Origin: Rhodoplanes serenus
GTDB lineage: Bacteria; Pseudomonadota; Alphaproteobacteria; Rhizobiales; Xanthobacteraceae
Direction: 5' to 3'
Assembly (NCBI GenBank): GCA_945893145.1
Contig: CAMDDZ010000005.1
Span: 45,875 to 109,874 of the forward strand
Length of the DNA: 64,000 nucleotides
Positions 23,899-30,543 of this stretch are shown here, piece by piece. Both the position numbers and the translations under genes were made by a program. The notes beneath the pieces are model-generated. The model made no database searches, had not been told where the DNA came from, and saw only the letters and a list, made by a program, of their open reading frames with translations. Numbering within the stretch: position 1 is the stretch's first letter; each line of letters begins with the position of its first letter.

Positions 23899-25919
23899 CA
23901 ACGCCATGCGGCCACCACCATCAGCAGCAGGATCAGGGTCGCAAACACCAATGTGAGATAACGGCGGATGGTCAGGAACTGGAGCTGATTGAGCACCGTC
24001 GCAGACCGCAGCACGAGCCGCGCCACAGGCCCATAGAAATAACGCCAAACCGGGTCCCAGACCTTGAGATGGAAGCTCCCTGGGCGCGTCTCGCCGGGCC
24101 GAGGCATATCGAGGCTTCGGCGCACGTCAAACACGGTGGCGCCGAACACGCGACGGATCGGCATGACAAAGCTCGAGCTTGAATACTGGGTCGCAACGCT
24201 CGGATCGGGATAGCCGCAATCCCAGATGGCGCTCCGACGCGTCGCCCGCGTCGCAAAGCGGTGAATGAACATCGCGGTGAACGTGCCGGAGATGACGAGG
24301 AAGGCGAGAATGATGAACCCGTTGTAAGAGCTGCGGCTCTCGGCAATCGGCAAGATTGAGGCCCAGGCCAGCGAAAACGGCAAGTGAACTTGCACCGGCA
24401 TGCGCGCGCCAAGAAGGCTCTGCGCCACCGGCGCCAGGATGTCGATCACCAGTCCAGGCAGGACGCCAGCGCAAAAGCAAAATGCCGCCAGGATGAACAT
24501 GGCCGATAGCGAAAATCGGTCCGCGTCTGTCGCAGCCTCCGCGGCCGGCGTCCGCGGCCGGCCGAGAAACATCACCCCATAGGCTTTGACAAAGCAGGCG
24601 GCCGTCAGTGCAGCCGACAGCGCCAGCAATGCTCCCACGGTGGGCACCATGAACCGCAATCCCCACTGTGGTAGTTGCGGCCCCACCAGGATGGCCTGGA
24701 AGATCATCCACTCGGACACAAAACCGTTGAGCGGCGGCAACGCCGAGATGGCGGCACATCCTATCAGAACCACAATCGCCGTGTTCGGCATGCGATGAAT
24801 AAGCCCGCCTAAATCCTCCAGGCTGCGCTTGCCGGTGGCGGTCAAGACCGCACCGGCGCCGAAGAACAGCAGGCTCTTGTAGAGCGAGTGATTGAGCACG
24901 TGAAACAGCGCGGCGGTCAGCGCCAGCGCTGCGGGCAATTCCATTTTGTTGGCGCGAAAAGCCAGAGCAAGGCCGAGGCCGATAAACACGATGCCGATAT
25001 TTTCGACCGTGGAGTAAGCCAACAGGCGTTTGATATCGCGCTGCATCAATGCGTACAAAATTCCGATCACCGCTGTGATCGCGCCTATGGCAAGCACGAT
25101 CAGGCTCCACCACCACACCGGTTCGCCCAACAGATCGAACGCGATGCGGATGAAGCCATAGACCGCGACCTTGGTCATGACGCCGCTCATCAACGCCGAG
25201 ACGTGGCTCGGAGCTGCGGGATGCGCAAGCGGGAGCCACACGTGCAACGGGACAAGGCCAGCTTTGGAGCCCGCGCCCAAGAGCGTAAGCAGCAAGGTCA
25301 GCGCCGCGACAAAGGGCACAGGATGGCTCGCGCGGATCGACTCGAAAGCGTAGCTGCCATCAGGGCCCGCGAGCAGGCCGAACGCGAGCAGCAGCGAAAG
25401 CGTGCCGAAGCCCGCCATCACGAGGTAGATGTAGCCCGCGCGTACATTTTCCGGCGCGCGATGGTTCGCCAGCACCAGCGCCCACGACGTCAGCGACATG
25501 AACTCCCAGGCCACAAGGAAGCTGAAGGCGTCATCGGCAAGGAGGACAAGATTCATTCCGCCAAGGTAGGCCGGAAAGAACGGCAGCACGCGCAGGGGCG
25601 CAATTTCGTGGCGGCCATAGCCGATGGCGTAGAGGCTCGCCGCCGCTCCGCCGAGATTGATGACGACAAGAAAAAACGCCGACAAGGCATCGAGACGGAA
25701 ATGCGCGCCAATGCCCGGCACACCGAGAGGATAATCGACCATATCGGGGAAACCGGCTCCAATAAGGTGTTGGAGCCCGAAGGCGAGCGCCGCGAGCGAA
25801 ACCAGTAGGCTCGCGCCATAAATCAGCGCGGATGCGCGAGAAAAGCGGCCGATTGCGATGGCCACGGCCGCAATCGCGATGAAGCCGGCCACACACCACA
25901 GCCCGACCACAACCGGCAT
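23898..25919 (-). CDS. hyfB: HyfB-like proton-conducting membrane subunit (NuoL/MrpA family)
   Basis: A 673-residue antiporter-type subunit with about 16 helices. Core motifs: FSFLVAWEFMSLTSWALVLA (Glu of helix 5), GAGSKAGLVPLHVWLPLAHP (Lys of helix 7), STVENIGIVFIGLGLALAF, and HVLNHSLYKSLLFFGAGAVL. The C-terminal part (about 540-673) contains a soluble stretch, RRSAIWDCGYPDPSVATQYS, typical of HyfB/HycC, then a last helix. It is the first gene of the six-gene operon. A large hairpin lies about 110-150 bases upstream of the start. Function: ion translocation coupled to the redox module. Confidence 0.93.
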   Translation of the reverse strand: MPVVVGLWCVAGFIAIAAVAIAIGRFSRASALIYGASLLVSLAALAFGLQHLIGAGFPDMVDYPLGVPGIGAHFRLDALSAFFLVVINLGGAAASLYAIGYGRHEIAPLRVLPFFPAYLGGMNLVLLADDAFSFLVAWEFMSLTSWALVLANHRAPENVRAGYIYLVMAGFGTLSLLLAFGLLAGPDGSYAFESIRASHPVPFVAALTLLLTLLGAGSKAGLVPLHVWLPLAHPAAPSHVSALMSGVMTKVAVYGFIRIAFDLLGEPVWWWSLIVLAIGAITAVIGILYALMQRDIKRLLAYSTVENIGIVFIGLGLALAFRANKMELPAALALTAALFHVLNHSLYKSLLFFGAGAVLTATGKRSLEDLGGLIHRMPNTAIVVLIGCAAISALPPLNGFVSEWMIFQAILVGPQLPQWGLRFMVPTVGALLALSAALTAACFVKAYGVMFLGRPRTPAAEAATDADRFSLSAMFILAAFCFCAGVLPGLVIDILAPVAQSLLGARMPVQVHLPFSLAWASILPIAESRSSYNGFIILAFLVISGTFTAMFIHRFATRATRRSAIWDCGYPDPSVATQYSSSSFVMPIRRVFGATVFDVRRSLDMPRPGETRPGSFHLKVWDPVWRYFYGPVARLVLRSATVLNQLQFLTIRRYLTLVFATLILLLMVVAAWR

Positions 25920-26315
25920 CTCGGCATTTCCCCGACGCTGTGCACAGGGGGCAAGCCGCCGCCCCGCACAGGCGGGATATCAAACCCGATTCAGGCCAGC
26001 AAGGCGATAGGCCAGGAAATTCAATAAGGAGCGGCCCCAGGGCCGGCGGCAACCGGCCTGGGGCCGCAAGGCGGATTCAAACGCAACCATTGGCGTTATG
26101 GGCAGCACACTCATACCGACCAATTGGACGCGCGCGTCATCAACACCCGAAACGTTAATGGCGGCGTGTAACAGGGCCATGACCGGCCGCAGGCGCCTGT
26201 GGAGACGCCCGCCCACTTTCCGGCCACGGATAACGCCAACAATTCCGCAATTGCGCCAAGCCGCAGCCACGGCGGTCAGCCGGAATGTCCGAGTGCTGAG
26301 TCGAGGGAGGACATC
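25920..26315. other. 396-base intergenic region between divergent genes
   Basis: No gene is seen. It separates the hyfB-like operon (minus) from a small exported-protein gene (plus) and must hold both promoters, which I cannot place with confidence. The only strong structure is the hairpin at 26031-26067. The plus-strand frame from 26199 is an unsupported extension of the next gene. Confidence 0.5.
26031..26067. repeat. large GC-rich hairpin upstream of the hyfB-like operon
   Basis: GCGGCCCCAGGGCCGG (26031-26046) pairs with CCGGCCTGGGGCCGC (26053-26067) across a CGGCAA loop, with one bulged base. There is no T-tract on either strand, so it is unlikely to be an intrinsic terminator. It could be an untranslated-leader structure or a dispersed palindrome. 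Confidence 0.6.
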
Positions 26316-26900
26316 ATGTCGGTTCGTATCGTGCTGCCCGGTATCGCTGCCGTTGCGTGCGTCTTGCTGAACACGCCTGCCACGAATGCGGTGGCGCAGA
26401 CACAGCCCAGTCCCGCGCCGCTGATGTTGAACGAAAAAGTCCACACCCCGGTCGCCAAATCGGCGGCCCGTGTGGTCAAGACGCGCGACGGCCAATACAC
26501 GAGTGTACCGCTGCCGCGCCCTGCCCCGCGCCATCCTGCGGCCGTGGCGAAATACGCGCCGGTCTTGGTGCCGCCGGAAGCCGCGCAGGCCTTCGCATCG
26601 GCGGCCGCGCAAGTTCGCGTCGTCACCGCCGACGAATTGAACGACATCGACCGCGCCGCCGATGCGTCAGGTCCGGCGCCGATCGTGCCCGTTGCGGTGA
26701 CGACCACCCCGCAAACGCCGATGGCGGTCGCGGTGGTGGATGCGCTCGAGCTCAACGACATCGATCGTCAGGCGGCGACCGTGGCCGCACCGCAACCGGA
26801 AGCCGCGGCGTCTGGCCTCAGCTGGAAGATGCGTCTGCGCTTAGCCTTCTATCGCGTCTACGCGGCGTTTTCGGCGATGGCGCACGCGCTGATCGGCTGA
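26316..26900 (+). CDS. exported protein with two ELNDIDR repeats
   Basis: A 194-residue protein of unknown function. A signal peptide is likely at 1-28 (MSVRIVLPGIAAVACVLLN, ending NAVAQ). The mature part is rich in Ala, Pro and Val and of low complexity. Two copies of ADELNDIDRAAD / ALELNDIDRQAA lie about 39 residues apart, followed by a helical C-terminus (SWKMRLRLAFYRVYAAFSAM) that could be amphipathic or membrane-bound. GGGAGGACATC precedes ATG 26316. It is divergent from the hyfB-like gene and convergent with a Rid gene. The repeat suggests a protein-interaction segment; nothing else can be said. Confidence 0.75.
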   Translation: MSVRIVLPGIAAVACVLLNTPATNAVAQTQPSPAPLMLNEKVHTPVAKSAARVVKTRDGQYTSVPLPRPAPRHPAAVAKYAPVLVPPEAAQAFASAAAQVRVVTADELNDIDRAADASGPAPIVPVAVTTTPQTPMAVAVVDALELNDIDRQAATVAAPQPEAAASGLSWKMRLRLAFYRVYAAFSAMAHALIG

Positions 26901-26940
26901 CCGCCATCGCGATTAGGACTGCGCGACTAGGATTGCGCCG

Positions 26941-27348
26941 TCAAACCGCGGCGGTCGCCTGCACTTCGATCAGGAACGGCTCCTGCACCAGCCGGTCCAC
27001 CATCAGCAGCGTGTTCGGCGGATAGGCGCCGTTCGGAAACATTTTGGGAAATTCGCGCAGCCGGTATCTCATGAACTTCGGAATGTCCTGCGAGTGGACC
27101 AGGTAAGTCACGAACTGCACCACGTTGCCCCAGCCGGCGCCAACCGATTTGAGCGCGACCTCGATGTTGGCGAAGCTTTGCACGCACTGGGCGTCGAAAT
27201 CGTCGGCGCCGACAACCTTGCCGTCCTTATCGACTGCAAGCTGACCTGCGATGAACACGTATTCCGACGCCTTGACGCGCGTCAGGTGCGAATACTGCCC
27301 GAGCGGCTTGGCGAGCCCGTCGGGGTTGAGAATTCTGATCTCGGCCAT
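26941..27348 (-). CDS. RidA family protein (second copy)
   Basis: A 135-residue Rid protein: EYVFIAGQLAVDKDGKVVG, then QSFANIEVALKSVGAGWGN, then YPPNTLLMVDRLVQEPFLIE. The Arg found in active RidA just before the last strand is replaced (NTLLMVDRL), so it belongs to a divergent Rid subfamily and enamine deaminase activity is doubtful. AAGGA lies seven bases before ATG 27348. It is the last gene of a same-strand run that includes a lipoprotein, a Bug binding protein, an SDR and a DapA-family lyase. Catabolic Rid relatives often accompany such clusters. Confidence 0.88.
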   Translation of the reverse strand: MAEIRILNPDGLAKPLGQYSHLTRVKASEYVFIAGQLAVDKDGKVVGADDFDAQCVQSFANIEVALKSVGAGWGNVVQFVTYLVHSQDIPKFMRYRLREFPKMFPNGAYPPNTLLMVDRLVQEPFLIEVQATAAV

Positions 27349-27362
27349 CGTCAATTCCTTCG

Positions 27363-27758
27363 TTATCGCGTTAAGCGTTCGAGCTCTGGAAACGGCTGGT
27401 ACTGCGCGTCCTTGCACTGCTCGCGCGCGTTGTCGATCATGCGGTCCAGGCGGCCATCGCGATACAACACAAGGCTGTCCTTGCTGCTGGCATACTGGCC
27501 GTTGATTTTCTTGGCAGTGTATCGCAGGCACGACGCATAGCGGTTGATGCCGTCAAACGCGCGCTTCGCCGGCGGTGACACGAACGCATCGCGCACACCG
27601 GTCGGATCGTTCAGATAGGTGTGCATGAAGGCTATGATGTCGGTCTTGTAACTCGCCGGCGCGACGGAGTGCGACAGTTCGCTGCGCTCGCGCTCCTGCT
27701 GCCACTCGGTGTTGCAGCCACCGAGCGTGAGCGCGAGAACCAAAATCAGCCAGCGCAT
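27363..27758 (-). CDS. small lipoprotein of unknown function
   Basis: A 131-residue protein with a lipoprotein signal: MRWLILVLALTLGGC, lipobox LGGC with Cys15 as lipidation site. The mature part is helical and charged, with TDIIAFMHTYLNDPTGVRDA, two further Cys residues (CLRYTAKK and EQCKDAQ) that might form a disulfide, and PFPELERLTR at the end. It should be anchored to the inner or outer membrane on the periplasmic side. The gap to the Bug gene upstream is 29 bases, and to the Rid gene downstream 14 bases. Similar proteins occur in related genera as hypothetical proteins, as far as I recall. Confidence 0.8.
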   Translation of the reverse strand: MRWLILVLALTLGGCNTEWQQERERSELSHSVAPASYKTDIIAFMHTYLNDPTGVRDAFVSPPAKRAFDGINRYASCLRYTAKKINGQYASSKDSLVLYRDGRLDRMIDNAREQCKDAQYQPFPELERLTR

Positions 27759-27787
27759 GTCCTTCGTCCGGTGCGACCCAACGACCG

Positions 27788-28762
27788 CTATTCGACCCTG
27801 ATGTTGGCCGATTTAATAATCTGCTCGTACTTTGCCATTTCCGAGACGATGTACTTCGAAAACTCGGCAGATGTCGAACCAACCGGCTCGAAGCCAATCG
27901 TCAGCAGCCGCTTCTGAATGTCCGGCTCCTTGATGATCTTGGTAACCTCGGCCTGGAGCCTTTCGGTGATGTCCGCCGGCAGGCCCTTCGGGCCCCAGAT
28001 GCCATACCAGGACACAAAGTCGAAGCCCTTGATGCCGGACGACTCCTCAACGGTCGGAATGTCCGGCGCAGCGGCCATCCGCTTCAGGCTGGTGATGGCG
28101 AGCGCCTTGATCTTGCCGGCCTGGGCCAACGGCTGCGACGACAGCATCGGATCGGCCAGCAACTGGATCGAGCCGCCCATCAGGTCGGTCAGTGCGGGCG
28201 CGGTCCCCTTGTAGGGGATGATCAGCGTGTCGAGCTTGGCTTCGCGTTTCAGCAGCTCCGCTGCCAGATGGCTCGCGGAGCCCGGGCTGGTGTGGCCGAA
28301 GGTGTATTTCTGTGGATCCTTGCGGACCAGGTCGAAGAACTCCTTCAGGTTGTTGGCCGGCACGTTCGGATTGGTGCTGACCAGCAACGGCCCGACCGCC
28401 AGCAGACTGATCGGCGTGAAGTCCTTCACGAAGTCATACGGCAGATTTTTCAACAGCAGCGGATTGATGGCGTTGACCGACGCCGTGACCATCAGCGTGT
28501 AGCCGTCGGGCGCCGCTTTCGCGACCGTGTTGGCGCCGATGGTGCCGCCGGCGCCCTGGCCGCGGTTTTCCACGATGGCGTTGAAGCCAGGCACCTGATT
28601 GAGGCGCTGCGCGATGATGCGGGCAACGCCATCGACAGAGCCACCGGCTGGGAACGGCACCACAATGGTGACGGTGCGCGACGGATAGGTTTCAGCCGCA
28701 AGCGGCTGCGCCGCGAGCCCGAAAGCAGCCGCGACCAGCGCGACGCCAAGCAACCGTTTCAT
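27788..28762 (-). CDS. tripartite tricarboxylate transporter substrate-binding protein (Bug family)
   Basis: A 324-residue periplasmic binding protein with an ordinary Sec signal (MKRLLGVALVAAAFGLAA, ending LAAE). The mature start YPSRTVTIVVPFPAGGSVDG and the NRGQGAGGTIGANTVAKAAP and DGYTLMV segments define the Bug family. No membrane subunits are nearby. It sits directly downstream of the SDR gene (20 bases) and is probably co-transcribed with SDR, DapA-like and molybdopterin-enzyme genes, so its ligand may be the substrate of that pathway. It is a different subfamily from the copies at 10043 and 36941. Confidence 0.92.
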   Translation of the reverse strand: MKRLLGVALVAAAFGLAAQPLAAETYPSRTVTIVVPFPAGGSVDGVARIIAQRLNQVPGFNAIVENRGQGAGGTIGANTVAKAAPDGYTLMVTASVNAINPLLLKNLPYDFVKDFTPISLLAVGPLLVSTNPNVPANNLKEFFDLVRKDPQKYTFGHTSPGSASHLAAELLKREAKLDTLIIPYKGTAPALTDLMGGSIQLLADPMLSSQPLAQAGKIKALAITSLKRMAAAPDIPTVEESSGIKGFDFVSWYGIWGPKGLPADITERLQAEVTKIIKEPDIQKRLLTIGFEPVGSTSAEFSKYIVSEMAKYEQIIKSANIRVE

Positions 28763-28782
28763 GGTGTTCTCCTTAAAGTCCG

Positions 28783-29562
28783 TCAGAAGGCGCCCGGATA
28801 GCTGCCGCCGTCGATCACGAGATTCTGCCCGGTAATGTACCCGGCATGGGTCGAGCAGAGGAAGGCGCAATAGGCGCCGAGCTCGCGCGGCTGTCCGTAG
28901 CGTTTCGCCGCACTGCCTTCGGCGCGTTCGCGCCAAAGCTGGTCGAACGGCTTTCCGGTCATTTCGAGCATGCCTTCGACATGGCGGCGCTGGGCGTCGC
29001 TGTTGAAGATGCCGGGCAGCAAATTGTTGACGGTGACGTTATGGGCAACAGTCTGGCGCGCGAGCCCGCCCGCAAAGCCGACCAAGCCGGAGCGCGCGCC
29101 GTTGGAGAGCCCAAGCTCCAGTTGCGGCGTCTTCACGCTGCGCGACACGATATTGACGATGCGGCCGAACCGGCGCTGCATCATGCCATCGACAACGAGC
29201 CGCATCATGTCGATGTGACTCAGCATCATGGTGTCGAGGGCCGCGATCCAGTCGTCGCGCGTCCAATGGCGGAAATCGCCGGGCAGCGGGCCGTCCGCGT
29301 TGTTGATAAGAATATCCGGCTCCGGACAGGCCGCGATGGCGGCCTTACGGCCTTCGGGCATGGTGATGTCACCCATGACGGGCGTGACCTTCACCGGATA
29401 CGCGGTGCGAAGCTCGTCAGCCGTGCGTTCGAGCACGTCCTTGGTCCGCGCCACGATGGTGACATCCGCGCCCTCGGCCGCAAGGGCTGCGGCACAGGCC
29501 CGGCCCAGTCCACGGCTTGCGCCGCTCAGCAGCGCACGACGGCCGCGGATACCGAAGTCCAT
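28783..29562 (-). CDS. short-chain dehydrogenase/reductase family protein, atypical active site
   Basis: A 259-residue classical-length SDR with an intact nucleotide site (SGASRGLGRACAAALA) and LINNADGPLP. The usual YxxxK active site is absent: where YSASKAG is expected the sequence reads LSNGARSG, so Tyr becomes Ser and Lys becomes Arg. The preceding Ser of NIVSRS is kept. This LGLSNGARSGL form occurs in other bacterial SDR proteins as I recall, so it is probably a conserved variant and not a recent mutation. Redox activity is uncertain. ATG 29562 is 4 bases after the DapA-family stop. Partners suggest a sugar-acid or aromatic-acid pathway. Confidence 0.88.
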   Translation of the reverse strand: MDFGIRGRRALLSGASRGLGRACAAALAAEGADVTIVARTKDVLERTADELRTAYPVKVTPVMGDITMPEGRKAAIAACPEPDILINNADGPLPGDFRHWTRDDWIAALDTMMLSHIDMMRLVVDGMMQRRFGRIVNIVSRSVKTPQLELGLSNGARSGLVGFAGGLARQTVAHNVTVNNLLPGIFNSDAQRRHVEGMLEMTGKPFDQLWRERAEGSAAKRYGQPRELGAYCAFLCSTHAGYITGQNLVIDGGSYPGAF

Positions 29563-29566
29563 CGAT

Positions 29567-30508
29567 TCAGGCGGCAACAGCCGCGATCGGCTTGACGCGG
29601 TAGCCGTATTTCTTGTCGAGGCCGAGCTCCTGAACAATACGGATGCCCTTGGCCAGCGCTTCGCCTTCGAGATTGGTCAAAGGCTTGCGCAGATCGCCAG
29701 CCGGCAGACCCACGGCCTTCATCAAGGACTTCACCGCGACCGGGTTGATCGCCGAATAGGTGAAGTGCAGGAGCGGCAGCAGGCCGAGGTAGGCATTCTT
29801 GAAGCCTTCCGCCTCGGCGTAGCTCGCCCAGGGCTTGGAGATCACCGCGAGTTCGGCCGGCGCCACGTTGCCGGTCATGTTAGCGGTACCGTGACCGCCG
29901 AGGCTCATGGTCGGCACCACGAGCCCAAGGTTCGGGCTGTCGCAGCACATCACCGAAACATTCGGCTTGCCCGCCAGCACCTGCGCGACCTGGCCGACGC
30001 GCGCGGTGGATTCTTTGTGAATGACGTAGTTCGGGTGCTTGAAGATGCGCAGCAGATGATCCCAATGCAGGTCGCTCTTCACGCGCGGCGGATTGTTATA
30101 GATGCCGAGCGGCAGATCGGTCGCGTCCGCCACATCGAGGAAGAAGCGCTCGATGTCGTCCTCCGGCGCGCAGATGTAGGCGGGCGCCGCCAGGATCGCG
30201 CCGTCGGCACCATTGGCCTTGGCGAAACGCACGTTCTCGATGGTTGAGTCGGTGTTGTTGCCGGTGCAGCCGAAGAACATCGGCATCTTGCCGGTCTTCA
30301 TCTTGGCGCACTCGACGATGATCTTCTTCTTCTCCTCGGGCGACAGCATCGAGGTCTCGCCGGTCGATCCCATGATCAGGACCGCGGAGGAGCCGTGGTC
30401 CTGCTGGAATTTGAGCAGCGTACGGAACGCCTCGAAGTCCACCGAGCCGTCGCGGTTGAACGGCGTGATCATGGCAACGAACGAGCCTGTGAGCTTCTGA
30501 CCTGACAT
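29567..30508 (-). CDS. dihydrodipicolinate synthase (DapA) family lyase
   Basis: A 313-residue class I aldolase of the DHDPS/N-acetylneuraminate lyase superfamily. The pyruvate-binding GSTGETSML at about 48-56, the Tyr of GIYNNPPR, and the Schiff-base Lys in YVIHKEST are all visible. It probably cleaves or forms a 2-oxo-acid via pyruvate. Housekeeping DapA is unlikely, since it sits among catabolic genes (SDR 4 bases downstream, Bug protein, molybdopterin enzyme upstream). ATG 30508 is preferred to 30547 because homologues begin at SGQKLTGSFVAMITPF. A true substrate cannot be read from the sequence. Confidence 0.9.
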   Translation of the reverse strand: MSGQKLTGSFVAMITPFNRDGSVDFEAFRTLLKFQQDHGSSAVLIMGSTGETSMLSPEEKKKIIVECAKMKTGKMPMFFGCTGNNTDSTIENVRFAKANGADGAILAAPAYICAPEDDIERFFLDVADATDLPLGIYNNPPRVKSDLHWDHLLRIFKHPNYVIHKESTARVGQVAQVLAGKPNVSVMCCDSPNLGLVVPTMSLGGHGTANMTGNVAPAELAVISKPWASYAEAEGFKNAYLGLLPLLHFTYSAINPVAVKSLMKAVGLPAGDLRKPLTNLEGEALAKGIRIVQELGLDKKYGYRVKPIAAVAA

Positions 30509-30543
30509 TTCGGTCTCCGGATTCGACGATTGGGGCGATGATA

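Noticed and set aside
29567..30508. housekeeping dapA (lysine synthesis)
   Set aside because: Context is catabolic and residues around the active site differ from those I expect of DapA; only the family call is safe.
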